Below are positions 6,739 to 15,263 of a DNA stretch of 64,000 nucleotides, one piece after another. The first letter of the stretch is position 1. Each line of letters starts with the position of its first letter. A model generated the notes under the pieces. That model was given only the letters and a program-made list of their open reading frames with translations. It searched no databases and was not told the origin of the DNA. The translations under genes and the position numbers were made by a program. Source of the DNA: Pleomorphovibrio marinus (GTDB taxonomy: Bacteria > Bacteroidota > Bacteroidia > Cytophagales > Cyclobacteriaceae); the NCBI RefSeq assembly GCF_003347495.1, contig NZ_QCXY01000010.1, positions 1 to 64,000 of the forward strand. The letters are read 5' to 3'.

Positions 6739-9700
6739 TTAAAGTGTTTCGATTTTTGGTGGAATTAACTTGTACATCACGGGTGTCACAATCCTCGAAA
6801 GGATGGTTGAACTGATCAGACCCCCGATCAGGACTATTGCCAGTGGTGATATTTGCGGATTAGGATTAAGTGCCAATGGCAAAAGTCCACCTATGGCAGT
6901 CAAAGAAGTGAGTACTACAGGAAGGAACCGAAGTTCTCCTGCCTGCTCAATTGCAGTCTGTAAAGCCACTCCTTCTTTGCGCAGTTGATTGGTGAAATCA
7001 ACCAACAGTATGGAATTTTTAACTTCTATCCCTGCCAAGCCAATGAATCCTATGATGGCGATAAAAGACATTGGATTTCCGGTCAACCAGAGTAGACTCA
7101 CGCCTCCAATGACTCCGAGTGGAATTACCGAAAGCACAATCAAAAGACCTTTGAAAGTTTTAAATTGCAGAATCAAGACTGCCACAAATAGAAAAACTGT
7201 AATCAATATCACAGTGATAAAACCGCCTCCAAAAGCATCATCTTCACTTTCTGCCTCACCTGATAATTTGTAAAAGTAGCCCGCTGGCATTTCCATAGCA
7301 TCTAGCTTGGGAACAACCTCAGCCAGTACGTCATTGGCCAATACTCCTTTTCGGGTAGAGGAAGTTATTTTTACAAATCGGTTTTTGTTAAAGTGATTGA
7401 TAGTAGTAGGCGAAGTTTCAAAATCAATGCTTGCCAACTGCTTCAGCGGGATGGCTGTCCCTTGAGCGTTGTTCACATACAAATTTTCCAAGGCATCCAA
7501 AGCTCTGTATTTCCCTTTAGGTGAAGTGACCACAATATCAAAATCATCCCCAATTTCATTGGTGTAAGTCCCCATGGTGAGTCCTGCCACAGCCAACCTA
7601 ATAGTCCTGTCAATGTCTGCGGTAAATACACCCAGTGTTCTGGCTTTTTCTTTGTTGATAGTAATTTTTAAATCAGTTTTGAGTGTATTCAATTCATTGT
7701 TAATGTATAGTGCCCCATCGCTAGCGTTTAGAATCCTCTCCACTTCAAAAGACAACTCTCGTAGACTGTCAAGATTTTCTCCAAAAACCCGTATGGAAAT
7801 AGGTGCTTCAATAGGAGGACCCTGTTCAAAATCCTGAACTTCAATCTTGGCATAAGGAAAGGCAGCAAACTGGTTTCTAAGCTGATTGATCAATTTGTTT
7901 TTCAGTACCGGTTTGGCGTCAGGGTCCATTTGAATGAAAATTTGGGCAAAATCAAACTTCTCTTCTTGCTGTGGTACATTGTAATAAATCTGCGGATTTC
8001 CTTTTCCTACATTGGTGGTGAAGTACCTGATCAATTGATTTTGTTGCAAGCTGTCTTCCACCATGCGGGTAATGCGGTTGCCTTCATGCAAGCTGGTCTG
8101 CAAAGGCATTTTTACATTGACCAGAAAAATGGGCTTTTCAGAAGTGGGAAAAAGTTTAAACCCGATAATAGGGAAAAGCAACAAGGATCCGCCAAATAAA
8201 AGGAATGAAAAAGCCAGCGTTTTCACGGGATTCTTCAATGCCACTTTCATCACTTTTGCATAAGTTGCTCCGATTACTTTTTTAAGGGCCCGTAGAAAAA
8301 TATTACCTTCGGGGTTTTCATGTTCTTTCAAAAACCTGCTTGCAATAAATGGCACTATAGTGAGCGAGACCACCGTAGAAGCCAAGACACTGCAAATCAC
8401 AGCAAGCGGCAGCCCACGGACAAATTCACCCGGCCCACCAGGCAAAAAGACCAATGGCAAAAAGGCAATAATCAAGGTTGCAGTGGTGGCTATGACCGGC
8501 AAAGTGATCTGCTTGGTAGCCTTTATCGCTGCTTCTTTTCTGGTAAACCCATCCCTCAGCCATCGCTCGATGTTTTCCACCACTACGATACTGTCATCCA
8601 CCAGCAGACCCAGAGAAACTACCAGTCCAACAATACTCAGCTGATTCAGAGAAATATCAAAGGCATTCAAGCCTACCAAACCCAAAGCCAGAGAAAGCGG
8701 GATGGCCAGCATTACTACCAAAGAAGCACGAATACCCAATGGGGATAAGGTAAACAATACCAGCACAATAGCTATTAGAAAATCAAGTCCTAATCCAGAT
8801 AAGCGTCTGGAAACATTTTCGGCTTGGTCAAAATGCTTATAAAGTTTGATGTTTTCGGGAAGACTGTTTTCAAATGCTGTGACAATAGGTTCATACGATG
8901 CTTGCGTGCTGGCAATATTGCTCCCCACCTTTTGGGCGGCATTCACCAAAACAGCTCTTTTCCCATTGAGACGGGTAATATGTTTCTCCTCTTCATACTT
9001 GAAATCAACTTCCGCTACTTCCTTCAACAGGATAATTTTGCCATTGGCATTGCTGATGACAGTGTTTTCAACTTCTTCAAGGCTTGTAAATTTGCCACTT
9101 GTCTTGACATTAAAGGTTTTGTTGCCTGCAGTGAGACTTCCTCCGGGGATATTGACTGCTTCACTTTGAATACTTCCCAAAACCACATTGAGCGGTATCT
9201 GAAAAGCAGCAATGCGGTCCAGTTTCAAATCAATCCGAACCTCTTCATCAGGAACCCCAGAGATTTTCACTTTTTTCAAGTCCACTACTTTTTCCAACTG
9301 ATCCTGAAGGTCTTCTGCTTGTTTCTTCAGTTGACGGTAAGAGGCATTTTCACTCACCAGGGCCACTTGTAGGATATTTACATCACTTGGATCCACTTTT
9401 CGGATTTCAATTGAGAAAATATCTTCCGGTAGTTCATTTCGCAATGAATTTATTTCCCGTACCACTTCCTGGTACTTGTCATCTACATCTACCCCGTACT
9501 TGAACTCTACCCTCATCACAGCCAATCCATCTTCTATGGCAGTCACGATTTTGTCAATGTTCTCTAGCTCGTAGATTTTGTTTTCTATAGGCTTCACCAC
9601 TAGCTCCTCCATGTCCTGTGGGCTGGTTCCGGGATAAACCACTACGATTGGGTAGGTAGGCGGATTGATCTGCGGATCCTCTGCCCGGGGCATGGTCAGC

Positions 9701-9786
9701 AAGGTCACCAGGCCAATGACTGCCACCATCACAAACATCACCAAGGTAAACTGGTAGTTTTTTACTGAAAAATCTGTCAGATTCAT
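6739..9786 (-). CDS. RND efflux permease (HAE-type)
   Basis: The 1015-residue inner-membrane proton/drug antiporter has the RND layout: TM1 (about 12-32), a large periplasmic loop, TM2-6 at about 335-480, TM7 near 525, a second periplasmic loop and TM8-12 at about 850-1000. The TM4 proton-relay motif LLVDDSIVVVENIE has both aspartates. GGFITVILITVFLFVAVLILQ marks TM8. It would form a tripartite pump with the adaptor and TolC-like protein encoded just upstream; the adaptor gene overlaps it by four bases. Its sequence style is nearer the small-molecule-exporting HAE group than the heavy-metal CusA group, because the metal-binding Met triad is not apparent. Control is probably by the upstream TetR. 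Confidence 0.93.
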   Translation of the reverse strand: MNLTDFSVKNYQFTLVMFVMVAVIGLVTLLTMPRAEDPQINPPTYPIVVVYPGTSPQDMEELVVKPIENKIYELENIDKIVTAIEDGLAVMRVEFKYGVDVDDKYQEVVREINSLRNELPEDIFSIEIRKVDPSDVNILQVALVSENASYRQLKKQAEDLQDQLEKVVDLKKVKISGVPDEEVRIDLKLDRIAAFQIPLNVVLGSIQSEAVNIPGGSLTAGNKTFNVKTSGKFTSLEEVENTVISNANGKIILLKEVAEVDFKYEEEKHITRLNGKRAVLVNAAQKVGSNIASTQASYEPIVTAFENSLPENIKLYKHFDQAENVSRRLSGLGLDFLIAIVLVLFTLSPLGIRASLVVMLAIPLSLALGLVGLNAFDISLNQLSIVGLVVSLGLLVDDSIVVVENIERWLRDGFTRKEAAIKATKQITLPVIATTATLIIAFLPLVFLPGGPGEFVRGLPLAVICSVLASTVVSLTIVPFIASRFLKEHENPEGNIFLRALKKVIGATYAKVMKVALKNPVKTLAFSFLLFGGSLLLFPIIGFKLFPTSEKPIFLVNVKMPLQTSLHEGNRITRMVEDSLQQNQLIRYFTTNVGKGNPQIYYNVPQQEEKFDFAQIFIQMDPDAKPVLKNKLINQLRNQFAAFPYAKIEVQDFEQGPPIEAPISIRVFGENLDSLRELSFEVERILNASDGALYINNELNTLKTDLKITINKEKARTLGVFTADIDRTIRLAVAGLTMGTYTNEIGDDFDIVVTSPKGKYRALDALENLYVNNAQGTAIPLKQLASIDFETSPTTINHFNKNRFVKITSSTRKGVLANDVLAEVVPKLDAMEMPAGYFYKLSGEAESEDDAFGGGFITVILITVFLFVAVLILQFKTFKGLLIVLSVIPLGVIGGVSLLWLTGNPMSFIAIIGFIGLAGIEVKNSILLVDFTNQLRKEGVALQTAIEQAGELRFLPVVLTSLTAIGGLLPLALNPNPQISPLAIVLIGGLISSTILSRIVTPVMYKLIPPKIETL

Positions 9787-10841
9787 GGCTGTTTTTTGAT
9801 GAATTGGATGGTAGAAAATTCATTGAGAAAAGCGGAATTGCCCAAGATGATTTCGTGTACTCCCTCAAGGCCTTCACTGATGCTGACTCCGGATTCGGAA
9901 AAGCTTTCAATAAGCACAGGCTGCTTTTTGACCTTGTTTTCCCCATTGGGGACAAACACATAAGCCTGCTTCCCATCTGCTTCTATCAATGCTTCATAAG
10001 GAATAAGTTTGGATTTTTGCTGCTGCCCGGTTTGTATGATAGCTTTACCAAACATCCCTATCGCGGCTGATTCAGTCAGGTTGTCCAACTTGAGCTCAAC
10101 CTGAAAAGAGCCTGTTCCCATGTCTGCTGCTCCTGACTTTCTGAAAACTTGGGCTTCCCACCAGATCTCTGGAAATGCTTCCAGCATGACTTTGGCTTTA
10201 TTTCCAATGGCTACTTTTGCCCATTCTTTATCAGAAAGCCCGATTTTCAGTTCCCAACTTTTGCTGCTATTCTCGCTGCTTGCCAAGACAGGGGATCCTC
10301 CAGCAATCACCTCTCCTTCATTGGCGAGCTTTTTCACCACAAAACCGGGCTTTTCAGCATAGATAAATGCGTATTTTTTGTCAAATGCCACAGATGCCAG
10401 TTGTTGCTTCGCAAGCTCAAGTGCCGTCTGACTGTTTTGCAACTGTTCCAGCGTGGCGACACTGTCAGCATAGAGATTTTCTACCCTGGAATAATCTCTT
10501 TGGGCTTTAGCAAGACCTAGTTCCGCTTGGGTGTAGCCTGATTCGATTTCAGTGAGTTTGAGGCTGGCAAGCAGTTGACCTTGTTTGAAACTTTGGCCTT
10601 CATTGACATAAATGCGGTCGATGATGCCTCCAATCTTAAAGGCTTGGCGCATTTCATTTTCTGTACTCAGCAAGCCACTGCCACGGATGGTGTATTCCTG
10701 TTCCAACTCCAAAACTTTCAGAAGGCTGACAGCAATTACATCTCCAGAGGAATCAAACCCTTTGGTTTCATTTTCTTTGTTACAGGCAGCCAGTGTCATC
10801 AGACAGGCACATACGATAATGGATAATTTATTCTTCATCAT
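9783..10841 (-). CDS. RND efflux periplasmic adaptor (HlyD/MFP family) lipoprotein
   Basis: This 352-residue adaptor has a lipobox (LAAC, Cys20), a barrel-sandwich/lipoyl half-motif around 60-110 (GGIIDRIYVNEGQSFKQGQL region), a short coiled-coil hairpin about 105-150 and the second lipoyl half with KKLANEGEVIAGG. Beta-barrel and membrane-proximal domains follow. It bridges the permease and TolC-type channel and is anchored to the membrane by its lipid. Stop/start overlaps of four bases with the permease gene and one base with the tolC-like gene indicate tight cotranslation. Its coiled-coil hairpin is short, as in many Bacteroidota adaptors. Confidence 0.9.
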   Translation of the reverse strand: MMKNKLSIIVCACLMTLAACNKENETKGFDSSGDVIAVSLLKVLELEQEYTIRGSGLLSTENEMRQAFKIGGIIDRIYVNEGQSFKQGQLLASLKLTEIESGYTQAELGLAKAQRDYSRVENLYADSVATLEQLQNSQTALELAKQQLASVAFDKKYAFIYAEKPGFVVKKLANEGEVIAGGSPVLASSENSSKSWELKIGLSDKEWAKVAIGNKAKVMLEAFPEIWWEAQVFRKSGAADMGTGSFQVELKLDNLTESAAIGMFGKAIIQTGQQQKSKLIPYEALIEADGKQAYVFVPNGENKVKKQPVLIESFSESGVSISEGLEGVHEIILGNSAFLNEFSTIQFIKKQP

Positions 10842-12181
10842 TAATTTGCATTGAGATTAAAAGAAGCATTGGCGCGCTCGGTTTCAGCGACTTTGATCAG
10901 GCATTCATAAAGGGATATGTTTTCCTGTAATTTTGCTGAAATCCATTGATTTTGGTCGTCCAGAAGTTCAATGAAGAGGATTTGTCCTTCTTTGTAGCGC
11001 TTTGAGGAATCTTTGTATGCGCGTTCTGAACTTTCTGCCTGTTTGACCGCTCCATTATACTGGCTGTAAGTAGCTTTGAAATTGTTCATACTGACCTTTT
11101 GCTGAAGCAGAAATTGCTCCGCGACGTTATCCCGTTGCGAATTGGTGAAGGCCTGGTCCATTTCAGCCTGCTTTTTCCGGTATTTGTTCTGCCCTCCGGC
11201 GAAAATGTTCCATTGCATAGCGAGACCAAAAAAGTAATACTGAGTCTTGTTGTTGTATTCCCATTCAAAGCCTTGGGAACCCAAATCTATAAAAGCGCTT
11301 AACTGCGGTAAAAGATAAGACTTGGATAGTCCGAGTAGGTGTTCGTTGATCTGGTTCGAAAGATCCAGCTGACGCAATTCCTCTCTGTCTGAAGAATTTT
11401 TCGAAAAATCTACATTTTCTATTATAGGCGCTATTTCATCCACAGAAATACTTTCGTCCAACTTACGGTTGAGTAAAAAATTAAAATGAGATTGGGCACT
11501 GTAAGACTCCTGGATGGCAGCATCAATCTGGGTTTGAAATCGAATGACTTCATTTTCAGCCCTGATCAATACTCCACGGTTTATCTGATTATTTTGAAAT
11601 AGAGCAGCATTTATCCTTCTGTTTTCCTCAACCGATTGGAGTGCCGTTTCAAAAATCTTGATGGCTTCCAAAGATTTTAAATATTTGAAGTAAGCCGTCT
11701 TGATATCCTTTACCAATTCCCTTTGGTAAACAGCCTTTTCCAATTGTTGCATACTCACCATTTCAGACTTTATCCTGCGGTTGTAAACAAGCTCAGCATT
11801 GAAAAGCGGCATAGCGGTTCTTACCCTGATATCATAGAAATTATCTGGATTAAGAAGTATACGTTCGTTCTCAATCATTGGGAAATTACTGCTCTCGGTA
11901 AGTTGATTGAGTGTGGAATAGACAGGATTGAGAATATCTCCGGCAGGAAAGTCAACTGTTCGTCCTCCTCCGGCAAGGAAATAATTCCCCTCTAGGCTGA
12001 TTTTTGGTAGAAATAAGCCATTTGCCTCTTTCAGGGCATAGATGCTCTTTTGCAGATTGAAATCCTGCTGTTTCAGCACTTCATTATTCTCCAGACCAAC
12101 CCTGATATAGGCTTCCAGAGCTTGTTGACTTTGAACTGGAAAAGTCCAGAAAATCAAAAGGGTGCATAGATATTTTCGCAT
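10841..12181 (-). CDS. TolC-family outer-membrane efflux protein
   Basis: The protein has 446 residues with a signal peptide ending near QSQQ (about residue 20). Two repeated outer-membrane efflux protein halves follow, rich in long helices with heptad spacing (about 30-215 and 240-440), each ending in the usual Tyr-x-Glu-Gly/Leu pattern (KRYKEGQILFIELLDDQNQW in the second half). It forms the trimeric outer-membrane channel of the pump encoded downstream. As first gene of the operon it is preceded at 12202-12216 by a palindrome identical in both arms to one in front of tetR, so TetR repression of this promoter is likely. Confidence 0.9.
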   Translation of the reverse strand: MRKYLCTLLIFWTFPVQSQQALEAYIRVGLENNEVLKQQDFNLQKSIYALKEANGLFLPKISLEGNYFLAGGGRTVDFPAGDILNPVYSTLNQLTESSNFPMIENERILLNPDNFYDIRVRTAMPLFNAELVYNRRIKSEMVSMQQLEKAVYQRELVKDIKTAYFKYLKSLEAIKIFETALQSVEENRRINAALFQNNQINRGVLIRAENEVIRFQTQIDAAIQESYSAQSHFNFLLNRKLDESISVDEIAPIIENVDFSKNSSDREELRQLDLSNQINEHLLGLSKSYLLPQLSAFIDLGSQGFEWEYNNKTQYYFFGLAMQWNIFAGGQNKYRKKQAEMDQAFTNSQRDNVAEQFLLQQKVSMNNFKATYSQYNGAVKQAESSERAYKDSSKRYKEGQILFIELLDDQNQWISAKLQENISLYECLIKVAETERANASFNLNAN

Positions 12182-12201
12182 ATTTGAATATTGTTTTATT
12201 T

Positions 12202-12216
12202 ATGAACATTGTTCAT
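12202..12216. promoter_or_regulatory. Putative TetR operator upstream of the efflux operon
   Basis: ATGAACA-T-TGTTCAT is a perfect palindrome with a single central base, 21 bases before the tolC start codon. The same arms recur at 12881-12895 in front of tetR with only the central base changed. Its location between the tetR stop and the tolC start suits a repressor site. Confidence 0.7.
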
Positions 12217-12233
12217 TAAAAAGCCAAAAAAAT

Positions 12234-12851
12234 TTATTTTTTACTGAACATCAACATCAGGTCTTCATAAGCCTCATTCATCAATGGATCTGGTTCCTGT
12301 CCTGTAGCTGCTTTAACGCGATCCCGTATATACAGAGAGCACATACCGTGTACACTTCCCCAGATGGCAAAGGAAAGCGGCTCTAACTGATGACCCTTAA
12401 AATAACCATGATCCATACATTCCTGGACAGTTTTTCTTAGAGCGTCGAATGTTGCATTTCCTTCCTTCCAATGATGCTCTTCATTTGCCTTTATAAAGTC
12501 CATTGGGGCTTTCATATTGAACATCAGGTCATACATTTGGGTGTTTTCAAGGGCAAACCGCATGTATATTCTTCCCAGCGCCTTAAGTCTCTCCATGGGA
12601 TCTGATACATGAAATAAGGCCCGAAATTCCCCTCCCAGCTGGGCAAAACCTTGTTGATGGAGATCATGCAGGATTTCAGTTTTGTCCTTGTAATAGACAT
12701 ATACCGTCCCAACGCTATATTCTATTTCTTTGGCAATACTCCGTATGGTCGTCTCTTCGATTCCCTTCTCAGCAAAAAGCTTCTTGGCAGCACCCAATAT
12801 CAGTGCCTTCAATTCCTCTTTTTCTTTTGCTTTTCTCTCAGCAGTTCCCAT
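12234..12851 (-). CDS. TetR/AcrR-family transcriptional regulator
   Basis: The 205-residue regulator has a TetR N-terminal HTH at about 10-58 (ILGAAKKLFAEKGIEETTI, then SVGTVYVYYKDKTEIL as recognition helix and first turn). An all-helical ligand-binding domain follows. It reads in the same direction as the efflux operon behind it, separated by 52 bases that hold one palindrome; a second palindrome lies 30 bases before its own start. It is therefore probably both autoregulated and the repressor of the pump. The frame is open to 12875, but the ATG at 12851 gives the typical short N-terminus and leaves room for the operator. The inducer is unknown. Confidence 0.88.
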   Translation of the reverse strand: MGTAERKAKEKEELKALILGAAKKLFAEKGIEETTIRSIAKEIEYSVGTVYVYYKDKTEILHDLHQQGFAQLGGEFRALFHVSDPMERLKALGRIYMRFALENTQMYDLMFNMKAPMDFIKANEEHHWKEGNATFDALRKTVQECMDHGYFKGHQLEPLSFAIWGSVHGMCSLYIRDRVKAATGQEPDPLMNEAYEDLMLMFSKK

Positions 12852-12862
12852 AAAACTTATTA

Positions 12863-12895
12863 ATGAACAATACAAACATAATGAACAGTGTTCAT
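12863..12895. promoter_or_regulatory. Putative TetR operator upstream of tetR
   Basis: ATGAACA-G-TGTTCAT at 12881-12895 matches the arms of the site at 12202-12216. An additional half-site ATGAACAA lies at 12863-12870. The arrangement suits autorepression. Confidence 0.7.
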
Positions 12896-13056
12896 AAAAT
12901 CAATTGAATCAGCAATTTTTTTTGAAAAAGATTTGAATTATGGAATTTCCGATTGAGTCAGCCTTGCCTGAATGATGAGTTGGCGAAGACTGAATGGGCT
13001 TATTTGTCTCCATTTTTATTATATGAAGAAAGATTAAAGGATAACAATAACTACAA

Positions 13057-13087
13057 AAAACACGTATATTTATCAAAACACGTATAT
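13057..13087 (+). promoter_or_regulatory. Direct-repeat operator of toxin-antitoxin module 1
   Basis: AAAACACGTATAT occurs twice, at 13057-13069 and 13075-13087, with an 18-base period. The second copy ends one base before the antitoxin ATG at 13089. Promoter-proximal tandem repeats of this kind are typical binding sites of self-regulating antitoxins. The core ACGTATAT also occurs upstream of the second module at 14774-14781. Confidence 0.6.
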
Positions 13088-13088
13088 A

Positions 13089-13340
13089 ATGAAAACTAAA
13101 CTAACCTTAACGGTAAAAAAAACAGTAATTGATGCTGCAAAAAGAAAAGCCAACTCTAAAGGCATTTCCCTATCTCGAATGTTTGAGGAAATCTTTGAAG
13201 GTGAAGAACCTAATGAGATTAAAACGGAACCTCAAAGAGCGGCTGAAAGGCTGATGAATAGGCTTGAAAAATACGACGGCATCAACCAGCTAGAGGACAA
13301 AACCTTAATTAAAGAGCATGTTAAAAGGAAGTTTGCCTGA
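13089..13340 (+). CDS. Antitoxin, DUF6364-like (ribbon-helix-helix type)
   Basis: This 83-residue basic protein begins with an alternating strand (KTKLTLTVKKTVI), then a helix and the GISLSRMFEEIFEG turn-helix, the layout of ribbon-helix-helix antitoxins of the DUF6364 group. The C-terminal part, predicted to be helical and charged, would wrap the PIN toxin. The toxin gene starts within it (23-base overlap), giving the usual antitoxin-first order and coupled translation. Two direct repeats lie immediately upstream and are the likely autoregulatory site. Confidence 0.8.
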   Translation: MKTKLTLTVKKTVIDAAKRKANSKGISLSRMFEEIFEGEEPNEIKTEPQRAAERLMNRLEKYDGINQLEDKTLIKEHVKRKFA

Positions 13341-13752
13341 GGTTTACCTGGATACCGATGTAGCCTTTGATATCATTTCCAAGAGAAAGCCATTTTTTGA
13401 GACCGCTGTAAAATTGATTGAACTCGTTGCACAAGACAAAATTGCCTTAGTGATAGGCGAGTGCAGTCTTGCCAACTTAACCTACCTATCTTTTGACATC
13501 TATAAATTGCCTGATGCACAAGAGCGATTGATGGATTTTATTTCAGTTTGCCAGGTGATATGTGGCGGGAAAAACCAAATGCAGCAAGCATTGGCATCAT
13601 CATTCAACGATAAAGAAGATGCTTTGCACTATTTTACCGCCCTGCACCAGGGTGTGGACTATTTTATCACCAGAAATACCCAAGACTACAAAAATGCTCT
13701 TAAAATCTTGCCTGTTTCGACTCCTGAAGAATTCCTTTCGTCACTCAGATAA
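13318..13752 (+). CDS. PIN-domain ribonuclease toxin (VapC-like)
   Basis: The 144-residue PIN-domain protein would act as a metal-dependent endoribonuclease when freed from its antitoxin. The acidic active-site set is visible: YLDTDVAFDII near the N-terminus, a central Glu in the GECS segment, NDKEDALHYF at about 98-108 and DYFITRNTQDY at about 119-129. The family usually has three to four such acids. It overlaps the DUF6364-like antitoxin gene by 23 bases. Its sequence differs clearly from the PIN protein at 14074, so the two modules are not a recent duplication. Target RNA is unknown. Confidence 0.82.
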   Translation: MLKGSLPEVYLDTDVAFDIISKRKPFFETAVKLIELVAQDKIALVIGECSLANLTYLSFDIYKLPDAQERLMDFISVCQVICGGKNQMQQALASSFNDKEDALHYFTALHQGVDYFITRNTQDYKNALKILPVSTPEEFLSSLR

Positions 13753-14073
13753 AACTTACCATACCGAATTGTGGAAGGTTTGGAAAATTGATGGTCGGAA
13801 TTTGAGCGGAGTTAAGCCCTTTTACCATGTGATAATCGAATAAATAGTAGGCATTGGATACAAATAATTAAAGCAAGGTCACAAATTTCAGTTAAAGGGG
13901 AAAATTTATAGGAGAGCTGATATAGAATTGCCACGAATGCACGAATCTTCACGAATAAATTAGTAATCATTTATGTATAAGTAGCAAAAAGCGTGATTGA
14001 AACTCGTGGTCTCGAATTTTTATTTGTACTCAAATAGCTACATTTAACTCTTATTTTTTAAAGTTGAGTTTGT
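13753..14073. other. Intergenic region between convergent TA modules
   Basis: No gene is seen. A degenerate copy of the CCACGAAT repeat starts at 13930 (GCCACGAAT followed by two further CACGAAT words by about 13955), with an outlying CTCGTGG near 14006. The region separates two modules transcribed toward each other, but I see no clear bidirectional terminator. Confidence 0.4.
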
Positions 14074-14499
14074 TCAACCTTTATCAATCCTATAGCTTTT
14101 AAAATCAGCAGGTGCCCAGATAAAGGACTTGTCTTTATTTTGAAATTTCCGGTCCAGCGTGATGATTTTATCCACCCCCTGACTCAAGGCAGAGGCCATT
14201 TGCATGGCGTCTTCAAAATCTGACCAATTAAGTGCCAATGCCTCCCTCACTTCTTTTTGACTTTGCGGACTGATTTCCACCAAGGCATAGATCTGCCTAA
14301 CCCGCCTATTGGCCTCTTTCCATCCTTTTTCGGCATGTATCAAATAATAGATATCCATTAGGGTTTTCGGAGAGGTGTAACCTACCAGGGTTCTTCTTTT
14401 TAGATGTTCAAAGATAAAGGCGATATCCATTGCAGCCGGCCCATCAAAAAAGAGCTCATCAAACACATTGGTATCTATGAAGATACGCTCAATGGTCAT
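14074..14499 (-). CDS. PIN-domain ribonuclease toxin (VapC-like)
   Basis: This 141-residue PIN protein has FIDTNVFDEL at the N-terminus (first acid pair), a central helix with MDIYYLIH, SDFEDAMQMASA as the conserved acidic helix and DKIITLDRKF as the last active-site strand. It is a more canonical PIN toxin than the protein at 13318. Its start lies inside the end of the small upstream gene (11-base overlap), the standard antitoxin-toxin coupling. It is expected to cleave RNA; the target is unknown. Confidence 0.85.
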   Translation of the reverse strand: MTIERIFIDTNVFDELFFDGPAAMDIAFIFEHLKRRTLVGYTSPKTLMDIYYLIHAEKGWKEANRRVRQIYALVEISPQSQKEVREALALNWSDFEDAMQMASALSQGVDKIITLDRKFQNKDKSFIWAPADFKSYRIDKG

Positions 14500-14743
14500 A
14501 ATTTCGGATCTTTTCTTTGGCTCGGTTTCTTACACGTTCTTTACTAGAAAGTTCATTCCGTTTCAAAAATCCCTTCAATTCCAAAATGTCTTTTGAAATT
14601 TCCATTTCTCCCTGATTTTTGACTGCCTCCCGCTCCACAAGATCTCGGACATACTGGGACATATTCTTTTTAGCCCTTTTGGCCATCTTTTCCAAAAGGG
14701 GCCTATCAAGGGACAAGGTGATTTTTTCAATAGTAGAGGACAT
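14489..14743 (-). CDS. Antitoxin, DUF6364-like
   Basis: The 84-residue partner of the PIN toxin begins with the beta-strand EKITLSLDRPLLEKMAKRAK and continues with NMSQYVRDLVERE, a ribbon-helix-helix arrangement typical of DUF6364 antitoxins, followed by a charged helical tail. It precedes and overlaps the toxin gene by 11 bases. A strong inverted repeat lies 16 bases before its start codon. It belongs to the same broad group as the antitoxin at 13089, but the two sequences are well diverged. Confidence 0.8.
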   Translation of the reverse strand: MSSTIEKITLSLDRPLLEKMAKRAKKNMSQYVRDLVEREAVKNQGEMEISKDILELKGFLKRNELSSKERVRNRAKEKIRNYDH

Positions 14744-14758
14744 GATACATTAGTTTTT

Positions 14759-14786
14759 GTGGTATAGTTATTTACGTATATACCAC
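14759..14786. promoter_or_regulatory. Inverted-repeat operator of toxin-antitoxin module 2
   Basis: GTGGTATA (14759-14766) and TATACCAC (14779-14786) are perfect inverted copies separated by 12 bases. The right-hand side includes ACGTATAT (14774-14781), the same core as the direct repeats at module 1. It sits 16 bases upstream of the antitoxin start on the minus strand. Confidence 0.6.
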
Positions 14787-14937
14787 ATAATGGTTATTAA
14801 TTAGAAATAACATTATTGAACCTCTTAAAATGATACTTTTCATTTAAAAAAGGGATATTAGTTGGAATATTGAAAGTATTAAATTCTCCCCCGGATAAAA
14901 ATCATTTGATTTTAGAATTTAGCAGTTAAATCTTGAT

Positions 14938-15263
14938 TTAACCACCTGTACCCAGCAATCCTGTTTGGACAAAGGGCTCCAGATTTCCGGCCGGCGCTCC
15001 TGTTTCATGATCAACCACCATCACACCATGACGTACCATGAATGCCAAAATACCCAGACATTCTTCTGCGGCATCCCCCACAGGCATAAAGAGAATTGAT
15101 CCCGGCTTATTTGCCCACCACAAGGGCGGAAGTATATAGGGAGGAGTGGAAGGCAAATCTAGTCGGCTATCAAGTACGCTTTATTGCCTTCTGATAGGCC
15201 TTTTCCTTTAATCCATTTAAACATTAGGTGATCCGGATGCCATTTTAAGTAATTAACTGCCAT
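14938..15263 (-). pseudogene. Possible frameshifted gene remnant, family not recognised
   Basis: Two partial minus-strand frames abut. The first runs from an ATG at 15263 for 34 residues (NYLKWHPDHLMFKWIKGKG region) and stops at 15159. The second is open from about 15180 to the stop at 14938 and encodes a composition-normal segment (ILPPLWWANKPGS, DAAEECLGILAFMVRHG) with no ATG start, only a TTG at 15156. The frames overlap by about 20 bases, so a single frameshift there could join them into one reading frame of roughly 107 residues. I do not recognise either part with confidence. Two unrelated fragments, or a short real gene starting at the TTG, are the alternatives. Confidence 0.35.

Noticed and set aside
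8824-9372. 182-residue plus-strand open frame
   Set aside because: It lies antisense inside the RND permease gene, whose protein has strong family motifs; the antisense frame has no recognisable motif.
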